Assembly (NCBI GenBank): GCA_024710165.1
Contig: JANJVG010000051.1
Coordinates: 1-41,561, forward strand
DNA: 41,561 nucleotides
Direction: 5' to 3'
Source: Burkholderiaceae bacterium
Lineage (GTDB): Bacteria; Pseudomonadota; Gammaproteobacteria; Burkholderiales; Burkholderiaceae_C
Shown here: piece after piece, positions 19,325 through 27,274 of the stretch
How positions within the stretch are numbered: the first letter of the stretch is position 1
How the letters are laid out: each line of letters opens with the position of its first letter
Translations under genes and position numbers: made by a program
Notes under the pieces: generated by a model
What the model was told of the DNA's origin: nothing
What the model saw: the letters and a program-made list of their open reading frames with translations, nothing else
The model's database searches: none

Positions 19325-21532
19325 ATGGCGAAATTCAACGACATCCAACTTCTGCGCATCAACTACCTGCGCGGCCCCAACCTCTGGACCTACCGTCCGG
19401 TGCTCGAAGTCTGGCTGGACCTCGGAGCCCTGGAAGACCATCCCTCACACCAGATCCCCGGATTCAATGACCGCCTGACGGCCTGGCTGCCGGCCCTGAT
19501 CGAGCACCACTGCGGCGTGGGCGAACGCGGCGGTTTCCTGCAGCGCCTGCAGGAAGGCACCTGGTGCGGCCATGTGCTGGAGCACATCGTCATCGAGCTG
19601 CTCAACCTTGCCGGCATGCCCACGGGCTTTGGCCAGACGCGCAGCACCTCGGTGCGTGGCGTCTACCGCATGGTGTTCCGGGCGCGCGATGAGAGCGTCG
19701 CGCGCATGGCGCTGGAGCAGGGCCACCGGCTGATCATGGCCGCCCTCAACGACGAGCCCTTCGACGTGCAGGCGGCAGTGGCCAAGGTGCGCACCGAGGT
19801 GGACGACCGCTACCTGGGCCCGAGCACGGCCTGCATCGTGACCGCTGCCACCGACCGCGGCATTCCGCACATCCGCCTGAACGACGGCAACCTGGTGCAA
19901 CTGGGCTACGGCGCCGCACAGCGCCGCATCTGGACGGCCGAGAGTGAATTCACCAGCGCCATTGCCGAAGGCATTGCCTCTGACAAGGACCTGACCAAGA
20001 GCCTGCTGAAATCCTGCGGCGTTCCCATCCCCGAGGGCCAGGTCGTCCACAGCCCCGAGGAGGCCTGGGAAGCCGCGCAGGACATCGGCCTGCCCGTGGT
20101 CGTCAAGCCCTCCGACGGCAACCACGGCCGGGGCGTGACGCTGGACCTGCGCAAGCAGGAAGACATCGAGGCGGCCTACCACGTGGCCTACCCCGAAGGC
20201 AGCGACGTGATGGTCGAGCGCTTCATCCCCGGCAACGAGCACCGTCTGCTGGTGGTCAACGGCAAGGTCGTGGCCGCCGCGCGCGGCGAGGTGCTCGGCA
20301 TCACGGGCAACGGCCGCAACACGGTGCGCGAACTGATCGACAGCCAGCTCAACTCCGACCCGCGCCGTGGCTACGAGGAGGAATACCCGCTCGACATCAT
20401 CGATGTGGCGCAGGATGCCAAGGTGCAGCTCGAACTCAAGCGCCAGGACCTCGACGCCGACGCCGTGCCCGCCGCCGGCCGCCAGGTTGTGGTGCAGCGC
20501 AACGGCAACATGGCCGTGGACTGCACCGACGACGTGCACCCCGAGGTGGCCTACATCGCCCAGCTGGCCGCCAAGGTGGTGGGCCTGGACATTGCGGGCA
20601 TCGACCTGGTGGCACAGGACATCTCCAGGCCGCTGCACACCCAGGGTGGCGCCATCGTGGAGGTGAACGCCGGCCCCGGCCTGCTGATGCACCTCAAGCC
20701 CGCCGTGGGGGCGCCGCGGCCCGTGGGGCAGGCGATTGTGGAGCACCTGTTCCCGGCCGAAGAACATGCCCGGGACGCGGGCCGCATTCCCGTCGTGGGG
20801 GTTGCGGGCACGCGGGGCACCACCACCATTGCCCGCCTGGTGGCCTGGCTGCTGCACCTGAGCGGACGGCATACCGGTGTGGCCTGCCGCGCCGGCCTGT
20901 TCCTTGACCAGCGCCGCGTCGAAGCCAGCGACAGCGCCCACTGGGAGGCCGCGCACCGCCTGCTGATGAACCAGATGGTGCAGGCCGCCGTGATTGAAAA
21001 CGACGCCCGCACCATTCTGCAGGACGGCCTGGCCTATGACCGCTGCCAGGTGGGTGTGGTCACCGACATGGATGGCGTGGAGCATCTCGCCGCATTCGAC
21101 GTGCACGAGCAGGAGCAGATGACCAAGGTGCTGCGCACCCAGGTGGATGTGGTGCTGGACCACGGTGCCGCCGTGCTGAACGGCGCAGACGTCCAGGTTG
21201 CCGCGCTGGCCCCCCTGTGCGACGGCAGCGTGGTGCTGTACGCGCAGGACGCGAACCTGCCCGCCATCGTGGAACACCGAGCCGATGAAGAATCCGGCCG
21301 TGCCGTGTTCGTGAAGAACGACCGCGTGGTGCTGGCCACAGGCCACTCCGAGCATGTGCTGGGCCGTCTGTCCGACCTCACGTTCGGCCGCAATGCCGTG
21401 GCACCCGACACCGACACCCTGCTGGCGGCCATTGCCACGGCCTGGGCGCTGGATATTTCCCCGGACCTCATCGGTGCGGGTATCAAGACCTTCGAACCCG
21501 AGCAAGCAGCCCCGGACACGGCCAGCGCCTGA
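19325..21532 (+). CDS. Cyanophycin synthetase paralog (CphA-prime/CphA2-like) with degenerate Mur-ligase domain
   Basis: 735 residues. N domain (1-165) opens with LRINYLRGPNLWTYRPV and contains H83-VL-E86-H87 in GTWCGHVLEHIVIEL. The ATP-grasp G domain (about 205-480) is intact (DKDLTKSLLKSCGVPIPEG, VVVKPSDGNHGRGV, IVEVNAGPGLLMHL). In the Mur-ligase-like M domain the P-loop reads GTRGTTT (495-501), with Thr499 where functional enzymes have Lys. ETARGG is replaced by ENDART, and the C-terminal lobe with the YGHNPDA motif is absent, making the domain about 145 residues shorter than in the next gene. It therefore should ligate only one amino acid type or a dipeptide, as in CphA2 enzymes, or play a helper role. 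The start ATG lacks a strong ribosome binding site. Cyanophycin is a cytoplasmic poly-Asp/Arg nitrogen store. The gene ends 19 nt before cphA, in the same operon. Confidence 0.9.
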   Translation: MAKFNDIQLLRINYLRGPNLWTYRPVLEVWLDLGALEDHPSHQIPGFNDRLTAWLPALIEHHCGVGERGGFLQRLQEGTWCGHVLEHIVIELLNLAGMPTGFGQTRSTSVRGVYRMVFRARDESVARMALEQGHRLIMAALNDEPFDVQAAVAKVRTEVDDRYLGPSTACIVTAATDRGIPHIRLNDGNLVQLGYGAAQRRIWTAESEFTSAIAEGIASDKDLTKSLLKSCGVPIPEGQVVHSPEEAWEAAQDIGLPVVVKPSDGNHGRGVTLDLRKQEDIEAAYHVAYPEGSDVMVERFIPGNEHRLLVVNGKVVAAARGEVLGITGNGRNTVRELIDSQLNSDPRRGYEEEYPLDIIDVAQDAKVQLELKRQDLDADAVPAAGRQVVVQRNGNMAVDCTDDVHPEVAYIAQLAAKVVGLDIAGIDLVAQDISRPLHTQGGAIVEVNAGPGLLMHLKPAVGAPRPVGQAIVEHLFPAEEHARDAGRIPVVGVAGTRGTTTIARLVAWLLHLSGRHTGVACRAGLFLDQRRVEASDSAHWEAAHRLLMNQMVQAAVIENDARTILQDGLAYDRCQVGVVTDMDGVEHLAAFDVHEQEQMTKVLRTQVDVVLDHGAAVLNGADVQVAALAPLCDGSVVLYAQDANLPAIVEHRADEESGRAVFVKNDRVVLATGHSEHVLGRLSDLTFGRNAVAPDTDTLLAAIATAWALDISPDLIGAGIKTFEPEQAAPDTASA

Positions 21533-21551
21533 GAGACAGAAAGACAGAACC

Positions 21552-24134
21552 ATGGATGTATCCCGCATCAGGGCCCTGCGCGGCCCCAACCTCTGGAGCC
21601 GCCACCTGGCCATCGAAGCCGTGGTGGCCTGCGCCGAATCCGAACGCGCCATGGCGCAGATCGACGGCTTTGAAGCCCGGCTGCGCGCGCTGTTCCCCGC
21701 CATCGGCGTGCTCAATCCTGAAGGCGGCGACACCGACCTGTCGCTCGCCCATGTCCTGCAGACCGCCGCACTGGCCCTGCAGGCCCAGGCCGGCTGCCCG
21801 GTGACCTTCGCGCGCACCACCCCCACCATCGACCCCGGGGTGTATCTGGTGGTGGTGCAATACAGCGAAGAGGCCGTGGGCCGCCAGGCCTTCAAGGATG
21901 CCCAGCAGCTCATCGAGGCGGCCCTGGGCCAGGGCAGCTTTGATGCCGAGGCGGCCATCGCCAACCTGCGCGAACTCGACGAAGACGAGCGCCTGGGGCC
22001 GAGCACAGGCGCCATTGTCGAAGCCGCCGTGGCGCGCGGCATCCCCTACCGGCGCCTCACACGCGGTAGCCTGGTGCAGTTCGGCTGGGGCTCCAAGCAG
22101 CGCCGCATCCAGGCGGCCGAGATCGACTCGACCAGCGCGGTGGCCGAATCCATCGGGCAGGACAAGGACCTCACCAAGCGCCTGCTGCACGCCGCTGGCG
22201 TGCCCGTGCCGCTGGGCCAGCCCGTGGAGACAGTGGAGGAGGCCTGGGCCGTGGCCCAGAAGGTCGGCCTGCCCGTGGTCGTCAAGCCCCAGGACGGCAA
22301 CCAGGGCAAGGGCGTGACCGTGAACATCACCGACCGCGCGCAGCTCGAAGAAGCCTACAAGAACGCCGCCGAATACGGCACCGTGATGGTTGAGCGCTTT
22401 TTGCCCGGCCACGACTTCCGTCTGCTGGTGGTGGGCGACCCGCTGGTCGCCGCCGCCCGGCGCGAACCGCCCCAGGTGCTGGGCGACGGCCAGCACACGG
22501 TGCGCGAACTGGTCGATCTGGTCAACCTCGACCCGCGCCGGGGCGAGGGCCACGCCACCTCGCTCACCAAGATCCGGCTGGACGACATCGCCCTGGCGCG
22601 CCTGGCCGCCCAGGGCTTGAGCCCCGACGCCGTGCCCGCCAAGGGCCAGCGCGTGGTGCTGCGCAACAATGCCAACCTGTCCACCGGCGGCACCGCCACC
22701 GACGTGACCGATGACGTGCACCCCGAGGTGGCGGCACGCGCCGTGGCCGCCGCCCAGATGGTGGGCCTGCACATCTGCGGCGTGGACATGGTGGCCGAAA
22801 CCGTGCTGCGCCCACTGGAGGAACAAGGCGGCGGGTTCGTGGAAGTGAACGCCGCCCCCGGCCTGCGCATGCACCTGGCGCCCAGCTACGGCAAGCCGCG
22901 CAATGTGGGCCAGGCCATGGTGGACCGCCTGTTCGCCCATGGCGACGATGGCCGCATTCCCACCGTGGCCGTCACCGGCACCAACGGCAAGACCACCACC
23001 GCCCGCCTGATCGCACACCTGTTCACCGCCCAGGGCCTTCGCGTGGGCATGACCAACACCGATGGCGTGTATGTGAATGGCCGCCAGATCGACAGTGGCG
23101 ACTGCAGCGGCCCCAAGAGCGCGCGCAACGTGCTGCTGCACCCCGAGGTGGACGCAGCCGTGTTCGAAACCGCGCGCGGCGGCATCCTGCGCGAAGGCCT
23201 GGGCTTTGACCGCTGCCAGGTGGCCGTGGTCACCAACATCGGCGAAGGCGATCATCTGGGGCTGAACTACATCACCACGGTGGACGACCTGGCCGTCCTC
23301 AAACGCGTGATCGTGCAGAACGTGGCCCCCAGCGGCTATGCCGTGCTCAACGCCACCGACCCCATCGTCGCCGCCATGGCCACGGCCTGCCCGGGCAAGA
23401 TCATCTACTTTGCCAGCGACCGCCACCACCCCGTGATGGCCACGCACCGCGCCCAGGGCCATCGCACGGTGTATGTCGATGGCGACTCGATCGTGGCGGC
23501 CGAAGGCTCATGGCGCGAGTCGATCCACCTGCGCGATGTGCCGATCACGCGCAACGGCCGGATTGCCTTCCAGGTCGAGAACGTCATGGCCAGCGTCGCT
23601 GCCGCCTGGGGGGTGGGCCTGCCCTGGCAGACCATTCGCCGGGGCCTCTCGGGTTTTGTCAACGACAGCGACAACGCGCCCGGCCGCTTCAATGTGATGG
23701 ACTACTGCGGTGCCACCGTGATCGCCGACTACGGCCACAACCCGGACGCCATGCGTGCCCTGGTGCAGGCGGTGGACGCACTGCCCGGCAACCGCCGCAG
23801 CGTGGTCATCAGTGGCGCGGGGGACCGGCGCGACGAGGACATCCGTGCGCAGACCGTCATCCTGGGCGCCGCCTTCGACGATGTGATCCTGTACCAGGAC
23901 GCGGCCCAGCGCGGCCGCTCCGACGGCGAGGTGATGGCGCTGCTGCGCGAGGGGCTGCAAGGCGCCACCCGCACGCGCCATGTGGAAGAAATCCGGGGCG
24001 AATTCGTCGCCATCGACACGGCGCTGTCGCGCCTGCAGCCCGGCGACCTGTGCCTGGTGCTGGTGGACCAGGTCGAGGAAGCGCTGGCGCATCTGGCCCG
24101 GTGCTGCCAGCCGTCTGCCGGGGCGACGGCATGA
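21552..24134 (+). CDS. cphA: Cyanophycin synthetase (CphA1 type)
   Basis: 860 residues, the usual CphA1 length. It polymerises L-Asp into a backbone and attaches L-Arg to each side chain, using two ATPs per unit. The N domain starts RALRGPNLWSRH. The ATP-grasp domain carries DKDLTKRLLHAAGVPVP, VVVKPQDGNQGKGV and FVEVNAAPGLRMHL. The Mur-like domain has an intact P-loop GTNGKTTT at 476-483 with Lys480, ETARGGILREGLGFDRC, TNIGEGDHLG and the C-terminal lobe motif DYGHNPDAM (Tyr727-Asp732). Unlike the upstream paralog it reads H67-VL-Q70-T71 in place of HxxEH in the N domain, so a primer-producing metallopeptidase-like site reported for many CphA1s is probably missing. The start ATG (MDVSRIRALRG) lies 19 nt after the paralog; creA overlaps its stop by 4 nt. 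No cyanophycinase (cphB) or isoaspartyl dipeptidase is in the window. Confidence 0.95.
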   Translation: MDVSRIRALRGPNLWSRHLAIEAVVACAESERAMAQIDGFEARLRALFPAIGVLNPEGGDTDLSLAHVLQTAALALQAQAGCPVTFARTTPTIDPGVYLVVVQYSEEAVGRQAFKDAQQLIEAALGQGSFDAEAAIANLRELDEDERLGPSTGAIVEAAVARGIPYRRLTRGSLVQFGWGSKQRRIQAAEIDSTSAVAESIGQDKDLTKRLLHAAGVPVPLGQPVETVEEAWAVAQKVGLPVVVKPQDGNQGKGVTVNITDRAQLEEAYKNAAEYGTVMVERFLPGHDFRLLVVGDPLVAAARREPPQVLGDGQHTVRELVDLVNLDPRRGEGHATSLTKIRLDDIALARLAAQGLSPDAVPAKGQRVVLRNNANLSTGGTATDVTDDVHPEVAARAVAAAQMVGLHICGVDMVAETVLRPLEEQGGGFVEVNAAPGLRMHLAPSYGKPRNVGQAMVDRLFAHGDDGRIPTVAVTGTNGKTTTARLIAHLFTAQGLRVGMTNTDGVYVNGRQIDSGDCSGPKSARNVLLHPEVDAAVFETARGGILREGLGFDRCQVAVVTNIGEGDHLGLNYITTVDDLAVLKRVIVQNVAPSGYAVLNATDPIVAAMATACPGKIIYFASDRHHPVMATHRAQGHRTVYVDGDSIVAAEGSWRESIHLRDVPITRNGRIAFQVENVMASVAAAWGVGLPWQTIRRGLSGFVNDSDNAPGRFNVMDYCGATVIADYGHNPDAMRALVQAVDALPGNRRSVVISGAGDRRDEDIRAQTVILGAAFDDVILYQDAAQRGRSDGEVMALLREGLQGATRTRHVEEIRGEFVAIDTALSRLQPGDLCLVLVDQVEEALAHLARCCQPSAGATA

Positions 24135-24619
24135 AGCGCGCCACCACGCTGCGCGCGGTGCTGGCCATAGGGGCCCTGTGCGGCGCTGCGCATGCCGCCA
24201 CGGGAGAAAAAATCGGCACCGTGGACACCGCCTTCCAGTGGATCGGCCGCGACCACGACATCATCGTGGAAGCCTATGACGACCCCGCTGTGCAGGGCGT
24301 GACCTGCTACGTCTCGCGTGCGCGCACCGGCGGCATCAAAGGCACGCTGGGCCTGGCCGAAGACCGTGCCGAGGCCTCCATTGCCTGCCGCCAGACCGGC
24401 CCCATCGCCTTCCCGCAGCCGCTGCGCAAGCAGGAGGAGGTGTTCAGCGAGCGCATGTCCATCCTGTTCAAGCGCCTGCGCATCGTGCGCATGGTGGACC
24501 CGGCGCGCAATGTGCTGGTCTACCTGACCTATTCCGAAAAGCTCATCGACGGATCGCCGCAAAACAGCGTGACGGCCGTGCCGGTGGCGCGGGAAACACC
24601 CATTCCGATAAAGCCCTGA
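24131..24619 (+). CDS. creA: CreA family periplasmic protein
   Basis: 162 residues. A signal peptide (MKRATTLRAVLAIGALCGAAHA) precedes the strongly conserved CreA core: GEKIGTVDTAFQWIGRDHDIIVEAYDDPAVQGVTCYVSRARTGGIKGTLGLAEDRAEASIACRQTGPI, ending with YLTYSEKLIDGSPQNSVTAVPV. The two Cys (at about 57 and 86) could form a disulfide. CreA has no established biochemical function; in E. coli it heads the creABCD cluster. Here it overlaps the cphA stop codon (ATGA), which implies translational coupling to cyanophycin synthetase, although the product should be in the periplasm. It is the last gene of the operon; a large inverted repeat follows immediately. Confidence 0.88.
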   Translation: MKRATTLRAVLAIGALCGAAHAATGEKIGTVDTAFQWIGRDHDIIVEAYDDPAVQGVTCYVSRARTGGIKGTLGLAEDRAEASIACRQTGPIAFPQPLRKQEEVFSERMSILFKRLRIVRMVDPARNVLVYLTYSEKLIDGSPQNSVTAVPVARETPIPIKP

Positions 24620-24622
24620 AAC

Positions 24623-24720
24623 TCCTGAAAAGATAGCTGCTTGCGCTTGATAGAAAACATTTTCAGATAGTTTTCAGTCTGAAAATCAATCACAACAAGC
24701 GCTAACAGCTCATTTTTCAG
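24623..24720. repeat. Inverted pair of dispersed AGCT/GCGCTT repeats; likely bidirectional terminator
   Basis: Two copies in opposite orientation. The first reads CTGAAAAGATAGCTGCTTGC.. at 24624-24666. The reverse complement of 24679-24720 reads CTGAAAAATGAGCTGTTAGC.. . Between them is a perfect 15-bp palindrome TTTTCAGTCTGAAAA (24671-24685). The element fills the gap between the convergent creA and frnE-like genes and overlaps the stop codon of the latter (24710-24712). Its symmetry and flanking A/T tracts suit termination from both sides. Confidence 0.7.
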
Positions 24721-25357
24721 TAGCAATCTGCCGCAGCGCCTGCTCGAAGACCTCGGGCGGCTGGCCGCCCTGGATCAGGTGGCGGTCGTTGACGATGACC
24801 GCAGGCACCGAATGAATGCCTTGCCGCTGATAGAACTGCTCGCGCTCGCGCACTTCGTCGGCACAACGGTCAGACGCCAGCACGTCCCGTGCCGCATCGG
24901 CGTCCAGCCCCACCTCGCGGGCCAGACGCACCAGAACCTCGTGGTTGCCCGGGTTTTCGCCTTCGGTGAAGTAGGCCTTGAACAAGGCCTGCTTGAGCGC
25001 CAGCTGCCGCCCCTCTTCGCCCGCCCAGTGCAGCAGGCGGTGCGCATCGAACGTGTTGTAGATCCGGCTGCGCTGGTCCATGCGGAAGGTGAACCCCAAC
25101 GCAGCGCCGCGCGCCACGATGGCCTCGCGCGTGCGCTGGCTCTGCTCGGGGCTGGCGCCGTATTTTTCCTGCAGGTGCTCGCCCATGTCCTGCCCCTCGG
25201 GCGCCATGGCCGGATTGAGCTCGAACGGCTGGAAATGCAGATCCAGCACCACCGCTCCCTGCAATGCCGCAGCGGCCCGCTGGAGCGACAGCAGCCCGAT
25301 GGCGCACCACGGGCACGAGATGTCGGAAACGAAGTCGATTTTCAGGGTCTGGGGCAT
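24710..25357 (-). CDS. DsbA-family oxidoreductase, FrnE type
   Basis: 215 residues. A thioredoxin-fold protein with the active site C15-P-W-C18 (DFVSDISCPWCAIG) and the cis-Pro region IHSVPAVIVNDRHLIQGGQPPEVFEQALRQ. This is the cytoplasmic FrnE/2-hydroxychromene-2-carboxylate isomerase-like branch of the DsbA superfamily, which acts as a disulfide isomerase or oxidoreductase, often in oxidative stress. There is no signal peptide from the chosen ATG at 25357 (MPQTLKIDF). In-frame sequence further upstream is low-complexity and crosses the promoter region. The gene ends inside the inverted repeat element. It is divergent from the small secreted protein gene at 25668. Confidence 0.92.
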   Translation of the reverse strand: MPQTLKIDFVSDISCPWCAIGLLSLQRAAAALQGAVVLDLHFQPFELNPAMAPEGQDMGEHLQEKYGASPEQSQRTREAIVARGAALGFTFRMDQRSRIYNTFDAHRLLHWAGEEGRQLALKQALFKAYFTEGENPGNHEVLVRLAREVGLDADAARDVLASDRCADEVREREQFYQRQGIHSVPAVIVNDRHLIQGGQPPEVFEQALRQIATEK

Positions 25358-25667
25358 GGCAGCGAGGCGCCTGTGAAATGCAGAGGCAGCATCGTAGGCC
25401 CAAGGTAATGCCCTTGCCTGCCAGGGGCCTGGCACGCCTGGCACCTGCGGACCCCGGTGGACGATGCCGGCCAATTCAAGGCCTTTATTATTCTTAATAC
25501 TGGAACAGTCAGTTTGATACTGGATGGTTTTTCTTTGAACCAATGAGGCGTACAGTTCAACCCATCGATGAGACACCGCCCTTGCGGCCCCTCACCGACC
25601 CGGATCAGCACCCTGACGCCATGGCTGCAGACCCGTTTTCTGAAACATTTTTTTGAAGGACTTCACC
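25358..25667. promoter_or_regulatory. 310-bp divergent intergenic region with tandem ATACTGGA repeats
   Basis: No gene is visible. The middle (about 25480-25560) is clearly AT-richer than the surroundings, as expected for promoters. The octamer ATACTGGA occurs at 25497-25504 and again at 25517-25524, exactly 20 bp apart, i.e. two helical turns on the same DNA face. This suggests a binding site for a dimeric regulator of the frnE-like gene and/or the small secreted protein. The regulator cannot be named; LysR-type sites sometimes look like this. Confidence 0.4.
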
Positions 25668-25952
25668 ATGACCGTATCCCGCATTCTGTCCGTCGCCGCT
25701 GTCGCCGCTTTTGCCTCGTTCGGCGCCCAGGCCAGCGAACTGTATGGCTCCGAAATCGAAGCCAAGTTCCAATCCACCCGCGATCGCGCCGAAGTGCAGG
25801 CAGAAGCCGCCCAGGCCGTGGCCCACTTCAAGAATTTCCACGTGGTGGACACCCGTAGCGCCTCGGATTCCAAGGTCAGCCGTGCCGACGTGCGTGCCGA
25901 TGCCGTGACGGCAGCCCGCGCCGGCGCCATTGCCACCGGCAACCGCAGCTGA
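25668..25952 (+). CDS. Small secreted alanine-rich protein (DUF4148-like)
   Basis: 94 residues. A signal peptide (MTVSRILSVAAVAAFASFGAQA, cut before SELYGS) precedes a charged, Ala-rich mature part of about 72 residues with no cysteine (SEIEAKFQSTRDRAEVQAEAAQAV ... SKVSRADVRADAVTAARAGAI). The repeated R-A-(D/E)-V pattern resembles DUF4148-type small periplasmic proteins that are abundant in Burkholderiales, but the match is loose. The start ATG has GAAGGA 7 nt upstream. The function is unknown. It is a single-gene unit, closed by a strong terminator. Confidence 0.75.
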   Translation: MTVSRILSVAAVAAFASFGAQASELYGSEIEAKFQSTRDRAEVQAEAAQAVAHFKNFHVVDTRSASDSKVSRADVRADAVTAARAGAIATGNRS

Positions 25953-25975
25953 GCACCACACCTGTCCAGCCTGCC

Positions 25976-26008
25976 AGCCCACAGGACGCAAGCCCTGTGG
26001 GCTTTTTC
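25976..26008 (+). terminator. Rho-independent terminator after the small secreted protein gene
   Basis: A perfect 10-bp stem, AGCCCACAGG (25976-25985) with CCTGTGGGCT (25994-26003), has an 8-nt loop and is followed by TTTTC. It lies 24 bp after the stop codon. Confidence 0.9.
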
Positions 26009-26045
26009 GTGGGCGCTGCAATTCGCTGGTCTCGCCCGTGCAGCC

Positions 26046-27239
26046 ATGCCAGAATCGGCCATGCCCGTGCACCAGGAACCTGCCGCCGCCCCCTCCCCTC
26101 CTGCATCCGACCCATCGGAGAGCGCCATGACGGCGCTGTACCGCGCCGCCCTCGGTCCCGTGAATGCAGACCGCTACCTGCCCCGTTTTACCCACTTCGA
26201 CACCCTGGGCCGCACCCGCCCGGGCTGGAACTGGGCTGCCTGCGCCTGCACCCTGAACTGGATGGCCCTGCGATACCTGTGGAGCGCCGCGCTCGTCTAC
26301 GTAGCGGCGGTCGAAGGGCTGGGCCTGCTGGTCTTTGGCGTGGGCCGCACGCTGCTGCAGTGGCCCGATGCCGTGCAATGGGGGCTGATCGCGGTGTTTG
26401 CCGCACTGGCCTTTGTTCTGCCCGGGGTGTATGGCGACGCGGTGCTGCACACCGAAATCCGCAAACGCATCACGCGCGCCCTGGGTGCTACCCGCACCAT
26501 CCCGGAAGCCTGCAGTCAACTGGGCCGGCAGGCCAGTTCATGGCGGCGGCTCATCGCTCTGGCGCTGCTCAATCTGGCGCTGCTCGGCGTGGCTTCGGCC
26601 GCTTACTGGGTTTTACCCGAGGGCAGCCTCACCCGTGCGTCCGGTTCCAGCGAAATTACACAGCCGATCACCGAGCCACCGGCAGCCGCAGCCTCGCTCC
26701 CTGAGCCCGCAGCAGCACCCGCCTCTGCGCCCATGCCAGCCTCCATGCCAGCCCCGGCACCGCAGCCGCCAGCGGTGCCTGCCAGTGCCCCGGCAAACCG
26801 GGCCAGTGCGCCACAATTCCCGGCTGACCCGATCCCTGCGGCGTTGCCCCAAGAGGGATCCAGCCCCCCGGCACCAGCCGCCCGTCCGCCCGAAAAACCC
26901 GCCACGGCACCGCCGCCCCCCGCCACGGCAGGGACCCCGGTGGACAGGCCTGCCGCAGCATCCGCGGCCATTGAAGCAAGCGGAGCCCTACCTGCCGAGG
27001 TAGGCAAGGCGCCGGGCTATTACATCAACGTGGGCCTGTTTGCCGAAGAGGCCAATGCCCGCAAGGCCCAGGCGCTGCTGCTCAACGAGGGGCTGCCAGC
27101 CTTTCGCCAGCCGCTCGACACAGCCAGGGGCAAACGCATCCGGGTGCGCGTGGGACCCTACCCCAGCGCCACCGAGGCCCACACCGCGGCCCGGCAGATC
27201 CGTAGCCTGAAACTGGAGGCCGTGGTGTTCCGGCAATAG
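26046..27239 (+). CDS. Membrane protein with DUF2628-like and SPOR domains
   Basis: 397 residues from the ATG at 26046. A later ATG at 26127 (MTALYRAALG) has a better ribosome binding site (GGAGAG) and may be the true start, giving 370 residues. The N-terminal part resembles DUF2628 proteins: RPGWNWAACACTLNWMALRYLW, two or three membrane helices, then VYGDAVLHTEIRKRITRAL. Another membrane helix (about 178-198) is followed by a Pro/Ala-rich linker (about 205-315) and a C-terminal SPOR domain (GYYINVGLFAEEANARKAQALLLNEG ... KRIRVRVGPYPSATEAHTAARQI). SPOR domains bind septal peptidoglycan denuded of stem peptides, so the protein probably localises at the division site with the SPOR part in the periplasm. 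It is convergent with pgi (35 bp between stops). Confidence 0.85.
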   Translation: MPESAMPVHQEPAAAPSPPASDPSESAMTALYRAALGPVNADRYLPRFTHFDTLGRTRPGWNWAACACTLNWMALRYLWSAALVYVAAVEGLGLLVFGVGRTLLQWPDAVQWGLIAVFAALAFVLPGVYGDAVLHTEIRKRITRALGATRTIPEACSQLGRQASSWRRLIALALLNLALLGVASAAYWVLPEGSLTRASGSSEITQPITEPPAAAASLPEPAAAPASAPMPASMPAPAPQPPAVPASAPANRASAPQFPADPIPAALPQEGSSPPAPAARPPEKPATAPPPPATAGTPVDRPAAASAAIEASGALPAEVGKAPGYYINVGLFAEEANARKAQALLLNEGLPAFRQPLDTARGKRIRVRVGPYPSATEAHTAARQIRSLKLEAVVFRQ

Positions 27240-27274
27240 GCCTGCCAGCACCTGCGCCAGCGGGCCAGCGGCGC

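Noticed and set aside
20807..20827. P-loop substitution in the first cyanophycin synthetase as a sequencing error
   Set aside because: Several other motifs of the same domain (ETARGG, the GEGDHLG region) and its whole C-terminal lobe are also changed or missing, so the loss is real rather than a single miscalled base.
19445..22042. Long minus-strand open frame opposite the first cyanophycin synthetase and the start of the second
   Set aside because: The plus strand carries clear ATP-grasp and Mur-ligase motifs; the antisense frame has only His/Gly/Val-rich low-information sequence.
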